Shown here one piece after another: positions 8,538 to 16,541 of a stretch of 20,719 nt of DNA. The stretch lies in NCBI GenBank assembly GCA_964487555.1, contig CAZART010000094.1:1-20719 (forward strand), read 5' to 3'. The notes under the pieces were generated by a model. It saw only the letters and a program-made list of their open reading frames with translations. It ran no database searches and was not told the DNA's origin. Every line of letters starts with the position of its first letter. The stretch's first letter is position 1. The DNA comes from CAZART01 sp964487555. Its GTDB lineage: Bacteria; Bacteroidota; Rhodothermia; Rhodothermales; VXPQ01. Made by a program: the position numbers and the translations under genes.

Positions 8538-8597
8538 CTAAATGAGCCGCTCCTTTAGCGCCTTGGCGACGGCGCCCGAGCGGGTATGCACGGCGCG
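8538..8597 (-). pseudogene. Orphan 3' end of a LuxR/NarL-type response regulator (cassette C)
   Basis: The minus strand reads RAVHTRSGAVAKALKERLI then TAG. This is almost the same as the end of the intact regulator at 16542-17186 (VHTRSGAVAKALKERVV). Over 42 bases (8547-8588 against 16551-16592) 37 are identical. Nothing of the receiver domain or the recognition helix remains upstream. Instead, sequence in a different frame belongs to a propeller sensor. So a deletion or recombination joined a sensor fragment to the last ~17 regulator codons. The frame used by the propeller runs through this piece and stops at 8555, so no functional fusion is made. Confidence 0.8.
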
Positions 8598-9310
8598 TCC
8601 GGCGGCGGTCCGTTCTGGATTCCGTCGGCGTCGAATCGGGCGAGCCGGTCGCCGCTCGCCCACAGGCCACCGGCACCGTTGGACAGGATCGCCGTGAAGA
8701 GGTGCGGTCGCGGGACGGCTTCGCCCGCCGCGTCGTCGCGCGCCGGGTCGGATTGGACGCGCCCGGCATTGCCGTTGCGCCTCCGATCGACTCGAAAGCG
8801 CTTTTCGGCCGTCACGGCGCGCATCGAATGGGATCGAAAGCGCGCTTCGGCGAGGTCGTAGCGCCGGATGCTCGAGCGGCTGCCGTCGCGCGAGAGCGCC
8901 AACAGCCAGAGCACCCCATCGGCGTCCGCCTTCAAGTCGTGGACGTCCGGATACGCGGGGCCGGCGGCGCCTTCGCTCTCGTGAGGAATCGCGTCGAATC
9001 GATCGAGCCGGGCGTCGTAGCGAAAGAGTCCTTCATTCGTACCCACCCAGACGGTACCGTTCTCGTCCTCCAGAAGGGCCCGGACGAGCCGATGCACTAC
9101 GCGGTTCGATCCCGCGTCGAGGGCATACCGTACGAAGCGCCGGCGTGCGGGGTCGAACCGGTTGAGCCCGTCGGCCGTCCCGATCCAGACGCGGCCGACC
9201 CGGTCTTCGAGTAGGATGTAGACTAGATTATTCGAAAGGGAGCGGTCATCGGCGGGAACGTGACGGAAGGCCTCGAACGAATAGCCATCGTAGGTGGACG
9301 GACACTCTGG
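8598..9310 (-). pseudogene. Truncated Reg_prop (two-component propeller) sensor remnant
   Basis: This frame is open on the minus strand from just after a TAG at 9311-9313. It shows repeated propeller blades: SLSNNLVYILLEDRVGRVWI followed by GTADGLNRFDP; then LVRALLEDENGTVWVGTNEG followed by LFRYD; then less conserved blades ending in GGLWASGDRLARFDADG. They align with the intact sensor (SLSNGVVLSLLEDRSGRLWV, GTEDGLNRYEP). About five blades remain. The signal peptide, remaining blades, Y_Y_Y domain, membrane segment and kinase are all missing. Residues around 8750-8830 are Arg-rich and poorly conserved, suggesting decay or an internal frameshift. A GTG at 9097 could start a shorter 180-aa ORF, but it would encode only part of a propeller. 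It is the sensor of cassette C. Confidence 0.8.
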
Positions 9311-9312
9311 CT

Positions 9313-9330
9313 ACCGCCCGAACGGGTGAT
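9313..9330. promoter_or_regulatory. CCCGAANGGG palindrome, copy 2
   Basis: ACCGCCCGAACGGGTGAT (core GCCCGAACGGGT) lies exactly where similarity to the propeller sensor stops. It is the same element as at 8410, 15568 and 17294, with some outer-arm mismatches. Confidence 0.4.
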
Positions 9331-9364
9331 TATGCCACCAGTCTCATGCTGGGCGGCGGACCGG

Positions 9365-9386
9365 AAAGGAAGAGAACGAGTGGTAA
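9365..9386 (+). repeat. Right copy of the 22-bp purF 3'-end direct repeat
   Basis: The sequence is identical to purF bases 2749-2770, including the TAA. The codons upstream do not resemble purF, so only the terminal 22 bases are duplicated. It lies between the downstream end of the SBBP gene and the 5' edge of the sensor remnant. Confidence 0.9.
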
Positions 9387-9411
9387 CTCACTCGGCACCG
9401 GCCGAATGATT

Positions 9412-9434
9412 TACGACGTACCGGGTACGGCGTA
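9412..9434 (-). terminator. Stem-loop directly after the SBBP-repeat gene
   Basis: TACGACGTACC and GGTACGGCGTA pair at 10 of 11 positions around a single central base. The structure abuts the stop codon (9435-9437) of the minus-strand gene. Placement fits a transcription terminator or a 3'-end stabilising hairpin. The following minus-strand bases are only mildly AT-rich (AATCATT). Confidence 0.4.
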
Positions 9435-12400
9435 CTACTTGACGAGCAGGAGCAGCCGGCTCTCGACCGCATCTCCGGTCTGCAGGCGGTAAAGATACAG
9501 GCCGGATGACAGCGGCGAGCCGTCGTCGGCCCGGCCGTCCCACTGCACGCGGTGTCTGCCGGCGGGCTGCTCGGACCTCACGATCGTCGCAACGCGCTGC
9601 CCGATCGGATTGTATACCTCGAGACGAACTGTCGAGCGTTCCGGAAGCACGTACTCGATTGTCGTAGTTGGATTAAATGGATTCGGATAGTTCTGTTCGA
9701 GGATGACCGCGGAGGGAAGCCGTGGGCCATTCTCTTCGGCGTCCACAGAAAGCGTCACCGTCGCCTCATTCGAGGGATCGCTTTCTCCCTGATCGTAAAG
9801 AGCTGTGACCTGATAGTAGTAGCTCCCGAAGTCGGGCACGATGTCCGCAAAGGAAGGCTCATCAGCGTCCACCGAGCTCAGAAGCGAGCCGGAGGTACGC
9901 GCTTCGGGTGTCTGTGAGCGATATACATTGTACTGCTGCAGAACAGGTTCTCCTTGGGCCTCGCCAAACACTCCGGTCAGCGTCAGTACATAGGGCGTAG
10001 ACGGCTCCCCGTCCGGCTCGGGATCAAAGATGGAAACGGCGATTCCGTACGTGCCGGCCTCCAGGTCCGGCAGGTCGATTTCTTCAGCGAATCCCGCCCC
10101 CGCTGTCAGCGACATCCCGATAAGGCTCGTGGCTGCGGCATCGCCTAGATAGAGGTCGCAGTCAGAGGTGAAGCCGTCGAGCCGGATCGTGAGGCCCGGG
10201 GCCGTAGTCGTTATCACGAAAAGGTCTTCGAGATCGTCTACCTCGTCTTCGCCGAATTCAATGAGGATCTCCCCCTCATCGTCGAGCTCCACGTTGCCGT
10301 GAACGACGATCGGGGATGGACCTGAGAGCACCTGCGCTTGCGAGACGCTGTTGTTGGGTTCAACCTCATCAATTAGAAAGGCCGTAGCATCCGTCGTCGC
10401 GGGGGGAGTCACGGCGGCCGCCACACGCCGGCTCGCCGACCGCGGTAGGACCAATTTTGTCGGCTTCTTTCGCTCGGGCGAACCGTCGGAGCGCACGGCG
10501 TTCTTGCCGGCGCTACCTCCTCCGGGTTGCACGGAGAGATTTACCGGCGGCGCCAGCCCGTCGCCGCTCGGAACCTCCCAGCTTAACCCGACGGCGAGGC
10601 TGCTGCGGGCGGAGACTTCGAACGCCCCCGGCAGCGTGCCCTGCCGGCCGTCGGGATTCGTCACGACGACGTCGCGCAGACCGGGTGGCGCGTTCTCCGC
10701 GATATCGATCATCGCGCCAATCTCCACCTCACTCCGGCGCGTTGCCGAGACCGCGGTAACGCCTGTCCCGCTGAACCCGACCTGCACTCCTTCGGCGAAG
10801 TTGCTCCCCGAAATCGTAACCTCGAGCGCGGTGCGACCCTGGACGCCGCCCGCGGGACTGATAGACGCCACGGCCGGCGCGGCCTGGCCTCCGCCTCCCG
10901 CGAGTGCGCCGGTGAAGACCTTCAGCTCGTATTCGCCATCGGCCGAACCGCGGAAATGCGCCTCCCCATCATCCAGCCCCACCCGATCCGCCGGGTTCGT
11001 TCCCCGCATCGGATCGACGGCGCTAACGACCACGCGGTAGGTGCTGGGGTCGGGCAGCTCCTCCAGGCCGTTAAAGCTGCTCGTCGGAAGCGTGAGCTGC
11101 AGGACGGCGTTTCGTCCCCGGCCTTCGGAGTTATCGGCGGCGGCAATCAGGAAGCCTTCCGGATCGTGGAGCTCCAGGACGAGGTCGAGATCGTCTGTCT
11201 TGGCGGTTGCGGCGATATTGATCGATCGGCCCGGCTGCCACCGAAACAGGTAGGAGTCCCGCTCGCGAGCCCGCGTAATCGAACCGGTCCGTTGAGGCAG
11301 GGTCGTCTCCTCGTCCTGCTCGCTTACCTGCACGTTCTGCGCATCATACTGTCCGCTCGTTTCCAGGCGCACAAAGAAACCGCCGAACGATTGATCGGCC
11401 TCAATTTGGTCGTGCTGTCCGCGGGCCAGGAAGCGGTAGTAGCCTTCCCGGGGTAGGTCGATCTGCTTGAGGGCGGCGTCGGTCAGGTCCGTATCCGTGG
11501 CGTCTCCGAATCCCATATCGTCCTCGCCGATTCGGGATCCGTCGGGAGCGATAAGTTCCAGGCGCGGATCGAGATCCGTCTGCGGCGCTTTCCCGCGCCG
11601 GAGCGTTATGGTTGCCTCGTCGACGTCACCGACGAGGATGCGGCCGGCCGTGATCGGATCTTCGATGACACGATCGATGAACACGTTCAGTGCCTTCACG
11701 GCGTCTAGCGTAACGGCCGGGGTGGCGGTAATCAGCACGTAGCGGGCCGATGTCAGGCCTGTGCCGGAGAGATCGAAAGATTGAGCGCCCGAGATGCCGT
11801 CGGCGACAGGAATAAACGTCGCCAGAAACGGCGTATTTGAGGCGGCCACCGCATAGATCCCCTCGGGAGCAAAGACCTTAAGATCATCCCCCGCTCCATC
11901 GACGATTTCCTGTCCCGAGCCCATGTCGACGATGAGACTCGTGGCGCCGCTCTCGAGCGGAAGGGCGACGCCGACCCCATCGTCCTCGCCGATGACGGCG
12001 CAGACAGTGCCGCCAACGAAAGGCGCTGGGTGGACCGAGGCCGGGTCGGGCACCTGGGTGAAGTCAACGATCATCCCCGTGGGATCGCCGCCGACACAGG
12101 CGGGCGTGCGGGCGGTAGGCGTCGTGGGTCCGAGCGGGATCATCGGATCCGGTGCGCGGATGATGGTCGTCCCCGGAATGAAACCGCCTGAGCTCGACGA
12201 TGACGGGACGAGCACCGCCACGGCGAATTGCGAAAGCTCGGCGGGCGAGGCGAATTTGAAGAGCGCCGTCTGCGCGGTGTTGTCTGCCCTGCCGTAGATC
12301 CCCTGCGGCCTCGGCGCCGCATGATTGAAAAGGATGTCGAGGCGGGTTGCACGGGCGACCTCCGGCACGCCGTTTATCAGCCTCCGGGCATGACCGACGT

Positions 12401-15251
12401 TGCCGGCCAGGTGGATCTGAAACGGCGCCGGGAAAGTCCCCTGCGAGCCCTCGTCCGCAAAGACCTTGACCGTATACCTGCCGTTCTTCAGCACCATGAA
12501 CTGGTGACCGGCATTGCCCGTGCCCATGAGCGGGAGGGTGAACGGGGTGATCACGCTGCCATCCGGGTCGATAATTTCCGTTTCGAGTGTAAGCGGCGGC
12601 GCATTTAGGCCGTGCAGCCGTGTATTGACTACGCGCAGGCCCACCTGGCCGTCGGTGGAGCGGCCCTCGAACTCGAAGACGACCGTATCGCGCACGCTTC
12701 TCAGGAGGAATTGCGGCAGGATCTGCTGCGGAGTAAAAGGGCCGCGGCTGAAGACAGGCTGGCTGCCCATGGTCACCTCGTCGTATAGCAAATGATGGAC
12801 GTGATCCATGTCGATGATGACGAGGAAGACGTCTTGCCTTCCCGCATTTTCGGGCTGAATGGGCGGGACGTCCCCGACCGGCTCGACATCCGGGAAGTCC
12901 GTCGAGCGTGTTAGACCGGTCACGTAAACCCGGCCTATGGAACTGATGCCGATGCCGACGGCATGGTCGACCTGACTGCCGCCGAGATAGGTACTAAACC
13001 TCACGTCGCCGTTGACGTCCAGTTTGCTGACGAAGGCATCGGAGCTGCCTGCGAGATTGCTTTGAAGGGCGTCGAAAAGAGGGAAGTCAGCCGATGATGT
13101 GCTCCCCGTAACGTAGCTGTTGCCTTCAGTGTCCAGGGCGATAGCTCCGAAGAAGCCCGTGGCCTCCAGGAGCGTGGAATAAACCGGCTCGGTCCCTGCC
13201 GGATTTAACTTCATTACGTGCGTGGCTCCTGACTCATCGGTGTAAGCGGCATGGGCATGACCGGCGGCGTCGACGGCAATGCCATGGCCGCTCGTTCGGC
13301 CCGAGCCCACCGATGCCGCATAGTCAAGTTCGGACCCCGCGGGATTCACCTTGACCATAAAAAGACCGGTTGTCGACGACTCCTCTCCGCCCCGGTATGC
13401 TCCGGGACTCAAAGGAAAGTCGTCGGCATCCGACCAACTGTACCCCATCACGTAGGCGCTTCCGGATGCATCCACCCCCACATCATCACCACTATCGTCG
13501 CTGCGACCGCCGAGATACGTGGAGTAGACGGGGGAGCCTGCCGGATCGAGCTTCATGATGAAGGCATCATTGGGCCAACCTACCGTAATTTTCTCGGGAG
13601 CACCATACCCGAAGATCGGGCTGAACGTCGGAAAATTGATGGAGCTCGTAACGCCTGTGATAAATGCGTTGCCCGACGCATCGACCGCAATCGCCAGGGC
13701 ATCATCGACGCCGTCATTGCTCTTTTGGGCGCTCCACGTACCGACGGGACCATTTACGCGGACTTCAACGCCCGACTTCACAGGGTGATTAGGGATTCCG
13801 CTTGCAAGCGTTATCTCAAAACTTACGGAGGTCTGCTGGGTCGAAGCGAACTGTGGGGCCACACGAATCTCTACCGTCGCTTCCGAGCCCGGTCCGACAG
13901 TGAACGGACTGCCGGAATGAATCGACACCTGAGCATTATTGGGAGACGCAAATCCGCTGAGCGTGGCCGGCCCGGTGTTACGTACGATGACCGGAAGTAC
14001 GGAAGCCTGTCCTACGGGGACGGTTCCAAAGTCGAGCCAGCCGGGATCGAGCTCAAACTGGTGGCTTCCACCGATATAGGTCGAATAGAGCACGGCATCA
14101 CCCGTTGCAGCTAACTTGATCGCGAAACCGTCCTGGCCGACTGTCGCATTCGTCCCGGCGCTGTGGCGGGGCTGGAAGGCATTGACCGTCGGAAAATCGA
14201 ACGACGAGGTGCGGCCGGCCACATACACATTCCCGGAGGCGTCGACGGCGACGCTATGGCCGGTCTCCGATCCTGCGCCTCCGATGATATTGGTGAAGAC
14301 CATGGCGTTCCCGTTCGCATCGATTTTTCTTACGTACACGTCTGTCGAGGTGCGGCCGGTCAGATAGACGTTGCCGGCCGCATCCACCGCCAGGTCTTCG
14401 ACAGAATCATCCTCTTCGCCGCCCAGATAGGTCGAATACGTTAGCACCGGGTCGATCACAAGCGGGATCGCAGGGTCGTAGGCGTCGACGTGAAAGCCAA
14501 AACGATCAGGCGCGTGGCGCACAAACCTTCCAGCAATGGGCGACCGGCGCCCATCTCGCTCCTGATAGATCACCGGCGCCTGCAGCGTCACGGCACCGCT
14601 TTCAAATTCCAGCGTGACGTCGCCGTTCTCCTCCGTGCGTACTTCCTCCGTCCCATCGAATCCGAGCGCTATGCGGCTGACATCTGCCCCTGGGCGCACG
14701 ATGAAATCGTACTCCAGCTCCCGCTGTCGACCGTAGTAAACGAGATCAATCCCAGGGTAAACGCCTTTATAGAGAACGCTGGCGAAGTTGGGGACGTCGG
14801 TGTGCCATCCGGCAGGGTCGTTCCCGATGAAATAGTTCGTGCGACCGGGAAGTCGTGCAAGTCCGCTCGCTTCGGCCGCACGATCCGAATTCACGAGCCG
14901 CATGCGCAGCGTCGGACCCGACTGCCCGGCGCGCTTCTCGTCCTGCCACGCTTCGGGGGCAGCCTTCTTGTCCGGCCCGCCGGAGGGGGCCCGAAGAGAC
15001 AGAACTGCTTCGCCCGGCATTAGGTGGAGCGTGTATCCCGGCCCGCGTGCCAGAAAATGAACGCCGGCATGGACCTGCCCTCGGTTAGGCTCGAAATGCA
15101 GCGGTATTCGGGCGACGTCTAATGCTTGCGCAGAACGTTCGTCGACTGCTGAATGATGTTCGCGGGCGGCCCTGGTGTAATTCCATAGAACCGCGAGAGC
15201 GGCAATCCCGAGAAGTAGGCTCAGCGTAACAATTGCCGCTCGTGTCTTCAT
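9435..15251 (-). CDS. T9SS-exported SBBP-repeat surface protein (DUF7948-like, Hydin-like, IPT/TIG, PPC-like domains)
   Basis: This is a 1938-aa protein from the ATG at 15251. A GTG at 15314 would add 21 residues before the signal and is less likely. MKTRAAIVTLSLLLGIAALA is the export signal. Residues about 46-275 match the DUF7948-type N-terminus (HFEPNRGQ, G-R-T-N-Y-F-I-G-N, Y-P-G-I-D-L-V-Y-Y, ending IDPVLTYSTYLGG). SBBP propeller blades follow to about 800 (repeated VDASGNVYVAGRTSS and STYLGG). Within them a Hydin/ASH-type domain sits at about 405-500 (LDFGTVPVGQ, V-R-N-T-G). Later domains: PPC-like modules, an IPT/TIG domain about 1457-1546 (ISPAGG...ISGSNF), a PPC domain about 1625-1760 (VEPNNS), an FN3-like segment about 1770-1835, and the T9SS domain (NYPNPFNPTT, ending LLLLVK). 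It probably acts as a large cell-surface or released protein; its ligand is unknown. A regulator tail and a palindrome lie upstream. Confidence 0.9.
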   Translation of the reverse strand: MKTRAAIVTLSLLLGIAALAVLWNYTRAAREHHSAVDERSAQALDVARIPLHFEPNRGQVHAGVHFLARGPGYTLHLMPGEAVLSLRAPSGGPDKKAAPEAWQDEKRAGQSGPTLRMRLVNSDRAAEASGLARLPGRTNYFIGNDPAGWHTDVPNFASVLYKGVYPGIDLVYYGRQRELEYDFIVRPGADVSRIALGFDGTEEVRTEENGDVTLEFESGAVTLQAPVIYQERDGRRSPIAGRFVRHAPDRFGFHVDAYDPAIPLVIDPVLTYSTYLGGEEDDSVEDLAVDAAGNVYLTGRTSTDVYVRKIDANGNAMVFTNIIGGAGSETGHSVAVDASGNVYVAGRTSSFDFPTVNAFQPRHSAGTNATVGQDGFAIKLAATGDAVLYSTYIGGSHQFELDPGWLDFGTVPVGQASVLPVIVRNTGPATLSGFASPNNAQVSIHSGSPFTVGPGSEATVEIRVAPQFASTQQTSVSFEITLASGIPNHPVKSGVEVRVNGPVGTWSAQKSNDGVDDALAIAVDASGNAFITGVTSSINFPTFSPIFGYGAPEKITVGWPNDAFIMKLDPAGSPVYSTYLGGRSDDSGDDVGVDASGSAYVMGYSWSDADDFPLSPGAYRGGEESSTTGLFMVKVNPAGSELDYAASVGSGRTSGHGIAVDAAGHAHAAYTDESGATHVMKLNPAGTEPVYSTLLEATGFFGAIALDTEGNSYVTGSTSSADFPLFDALQSNLAGSSDAFVSKLDVNGDVRFSTYLGGSQVDHAVGIGISSIGRVYVTGLTRSTDFPDVEPVGDVPPIQPENAGRQDVFLVIIDMDHVHHLLYDEVTMGSQPVFSRGPFTPQQILPQFLLRSVRDTVVFEFEGRSTDGQVGLRVVNTRLHGLNAPPLTLETEIIDPDGSVITPFTLPLMGTGNAGHQFMVLKNGRYTVKVFADEGSQGTFPAPFQIHLAGNVGHARRLINGVPEVARATRLDILFNHAAPRPQGIYGRADNTAQTALFKFASPAELSQFAVAVLVPSSSSSGGFIPGTTIIRAPDPMIPLGPTTPTARTPACVGGDPTGMIVDFTQVPDPASVHPAPFVGGTVCAVIGEDDGVGVALPLESGATSLIVDMGSGQEIVDGAGDDLKVFAPEGIYAVAASNTPFLATFIPVADGISGAQSFDLSGTGLTSARYVLITATPAVTLDAVKALNVFIDRVIEDPITAGRILVGDVDEATITLRRGKAPQTDLDPRLELIAPDGSRIGEDDMGFGDATDTDLTDAALKQIDLPREGYYRFLARGQHDQIEADQSFGGFFVRLETSGQYDAQNVQVSEQDEETTLPQRTGSITRARERDSYLFRWQPGRSINIAATAKTDDLDLVLELHDPEGFLIAAADNSEGRGRNAVLQLTLPTSSFNGLEELPDPSTYRVVVSAVDPMRGTNPADRVGLDDGEAHFRGSADGEYELKVFTGALAGGGGQAAPAVASISPAGGVQGRTALEVTISGSNFAEGVQVGFSGTGVTAVSATRRSEVEIGAMIDIAENAPPGLRDVVVTNPDGRQGTLPGAFEVSARSSLAVGLSWEVPSGDGLAPPVNLSVQPGGGSAGKNAVRSDGSPERKKPTKLVLPRSASRRVAAAVTPPATTDATAFLIDEVEPNNSVSQAQVLSGPSPIVVHGNVELDDEGEILIEFGEDEVDDLEDLFVITTTAPGLTIRLDGFTSDCDLYLGDAAATSLIGMSLTAGAGFAEEIDLPDLEAGTYGIAVSIFDPEPDGEPSTPYVLTLTGVFGEAQGEPVLQQYNVYRSQTPEARTSGSLLSSVDADEPSFADIVPDFGSYYYQVTALYDQGESDPSNEATVTLSVDAEENGPRLPSAVILEQNYPNPFNPTTTIEYVLPERSTVRLEVYNPIGQRVATIVRSEQPAGRHRVQWDGRADDGSPLSSGLYLYRLQTGDAVESRLLLLVK

Positions 15252-15327
15252 CGCGAAATGTTCGTCAATGGTGTCGGAATACTCCCTGTCGAACGCACCG
15301 GAGCGGCACGGCACCTATGTCGGTCAC

Positions 15328-15399
15328 TCGCTGGCGTGGACGGTCTGTCGGGCATCGATGGCGTGGACGGTCTGTCGTTGCCTCGCTGGCGTGACCGAC
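15328..15399. repeat. Imperfect ~27-bp tandem repeat upstream of the SBBP gene
   Basis: There are about 2.6 copies of a unit beginning TCG[CA]TGGCGTGGACGG. The first two share 19 identical bases (15332-15350 and 15359-15377). The block is bracketed by GTCGGTCA (15319-15326) and its inverse TGACCGAC (15392-15399). It lies in the 363-base leader (15252-15614) of the SBBP gene, which otherwise holds no gene I can support. Confidence 0.6.
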
Positions 15400-15430
15400 C
15401 CGGCAGGCGACCGTTACCGACGGGCTCGTG

Positions 15431-15519
15431 GTGATTCATTTAGCGCGTGAAATCAGACGTCGACGGAGCACCCTGCTGCGGATCATCACGGCTGCCGTGA
15501 TCTGCTTAGCGCCTGAATC
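15431..15519. repeat. Degenerate direct repeat enclosing a 17-base palindrome in the SBBP leader
   Basis: GTGAT-N5-TAGCGC-S-TGAA(A)TC occurs at 15431-15454 and again at 15497-15519, 66 bases apart. Between and overlapping them is the perfect palindrome ATCACGGCTGCCGTGAT (15485-15501). The layout is typical of a regulator-binding region, but no promoter box is clear. Confidence 0.35.
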
Positions 15520-15567
15520 GCTACCGATTCCGCTCGCTCAAGCTATTCGAACGGTAGGTGCGACGGT

Positions 15568-15585
15568 ATCGCCCGAAAGGGTGAT
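15568..15585. promoter_or_regulatory. CCCGAANGGG palindrome, copy 3
   Basis: ATCGCCCGAAAGGGTGAT is, as RNA, a 7-bp stem (one G-U pair) closed by a GAAA tetraloop. It lies between the orphan regulator tail and the SBBP gene. This matches the order seen at copy 1 (regulator tail, palindrome, T9SS gene). Confidence 0.45.
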
Positions 15586-15614
15586 TCTCGAAGTGTAGCG
15601 ATCTCGTCCGCCCT

Positions 15615-15665
15615 TCATACCACCCGCTCCTTCAACGCCTTCGCGACGGCACCGGAGTGCGTGTG
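15615..15665 (-). pseudogene. Orphan 3' end of a LuxR/NarL-type response regulator (cassette B)
   Basis: The minus strand reads HTHSGAVAKALKERVV then TGA, nearly identical to the end of the intact regulator. Over 42 bases (15624-15665 against 16551-16592) 39 match. Similarity stops abruptly at 15665, where the plus-strand Rpn-like remnant begins. The rest of the regulator is absent. The breakpoint is within one or two codons of the one in the copy at 8538. Confidence 0.8.
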
Positions 15666-16308
15666 TTTTCGATCGCTATGAACGGCACGTTGTAAGTCTG
15701 GCGGTCCTGGCCGACGGGGGGGGTCATGGCGGCCGAACACCTTTGGCTACGATCTTTGGGGCTGCAACCTGCAACTCGATTTCCCCGTCGTGAAGCTTCT
15801 CGATTATGCATGGGATGTGCTGGAGGCGAGCCGCAATCCTTTTGCCGTCCTCGTCCAGGCGCATTTGAAGACGCTCGCGACGCGGGGAGATCCGCGATAC
15901 CGGAAGGATTGGAAACAAGCGCTTACTACCGGGCCTTATGAAAAAGGATACGATTCAGAGGAGATCTTGAAGCTCTTTCGGTTCGTCGACTGGCTGATGA
16001 AGCTTCCCGCAGTACTGGAGCGCCAACTTAGAATCGAAATCGCCGAGTTCGAGGAGAAAAAAAGTATGCCTTACGTCACGAGTTTTGAGCGCATGGCACG
16101 CGAATAGGGCCGCTTGGCCATGGCCCGCGAGAGCGTTGTAGACGTGCTGGAGACCCGATTCGGCACCGTGCCCGCCTCGATACGCGAGACGATCCTAGCT
16201 ATCAGCAAGGTGGACCACCTCCGATCAATCCAAAAAACGGCCATCCAGGCGCAATCTCTTGAGGGTTTCGAGCAGCAGCTCGAAGGCATGCGGCCTCTGA
16301 CGGATTGA
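15666..16308 (+). pseudogene. Rpn/COG5464-like PD-(D/E)XK family remnant (frameshift plus internal stop)
   Basis: The first frame reads FDRYERHVVSLAVLADG up to a run of eight G at 15716-15723. Similarity then continues in another frame: WRPNTFGYDLWGCNLQLDFP, VVKLLDYAWDVLEASRNPFA, and on through YDSEEILKLFRFVDWLMKLP to SFERMARE. There TAG (16105-16107) interrupts, and the same frame continues with a DUF4351-like tail (ARESVVDVLETRFGTVPASI) to TGA at 16306. These features fit the Rpn-type 'recombination-promoting nuclease / putative transposase' group, whose N-terminal nuclease motif would precede FDRY and is missing. So it is truncated, frameshifted at the G tract, and carries a nonsense codon. 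GTG at 15790 could give a 105-aa fragment. It is inserted, on the opposite strand, between the regulator tail and the T9SS tail remnant. Confidence 0.72.
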
Positions 16309-16335
16309 AATGGCCATTCCGACGCCGCTACACCG

Positions 16336-16374
16336 ATGCAGATCAGACTGCATGAGCCGGCCGGAGCTCGGCCG
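16336..16374. repeat. Two small inverted repeats after the Rpn-like remnant
   Basis: ATGCAG-ATCAGA-CTGCAT (16336-16353) and CGGCC-GGAGCTC-GGCCG (16358-16374) lie in tandem. A pyrimidine-rich TTCTTCT follows. They could terminate plus-strand transcription, but the evidence is weak. Confidence 0.22.
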
Positions 16375-16452
16375 TTCTTCTAGAATTCAGAAACGAGGAC
16401 GACCGCCTCAGAAAGGAAGGGCTCTCGCCCGACCTGCATCGGAATCGCGGTT

Positions 16453-16524
16453 TCACCTCAAGACGAGCAGCTTTTGGCCGGCCATAAATTGGTCCGCCTT
16501 CAATCGGCAAACGTGATTGAATCC
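16453..16524 (-). pseudogene. Remnant of a T9SS C-terminal sorting domain (cassette A)
   Basis: The minus strand reads GFNHVCRLKADQFMAGQK then LLVLR and TGA. Its last 18 residues align without gaps with the end of the LRR-esterase (YRLEAGAFIRTRAMHVLK) and resemble common T9SS tails of the form YRLxAGxF...KKLLVLR. A stop (16525-16527) lies just upstream, so only the end of a surface-protein gene survives. It sits 17 bases downstream of the intact response regulator, in the slot where cassettes B and C carry their T9SS genes. Confidence 0.6.
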
Positions 16525-16541
16525 CTATCTCGCCCCGCACG

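Noticed and set aside
8555..9097. Functional 180-aa propeller protein starting at GTG 9097
   Set aside because: Propeller similarity continues upstream of 9097 to about 9300. No signal peptide or kinase is present, and the end of the frame overlaps an out-of-frame regulator tail; a pseudogene fits better.
15248..15439. Minus-strand 63-codon frame with a DRPSTP repeat upstream of the SBBP gene
   Set aside because: The repeat only reflects the 27-bp DNA tandem repeat. The frame overlaps the SBBP start region and has no known pattern.
16310..16540. Short open frames on both strands after the Rpn-like remnant
   Set aside because: They are basic, low-complexity translations without motifs. The only supported coding trace here is the T9SS tail in a different minus-strand frame.
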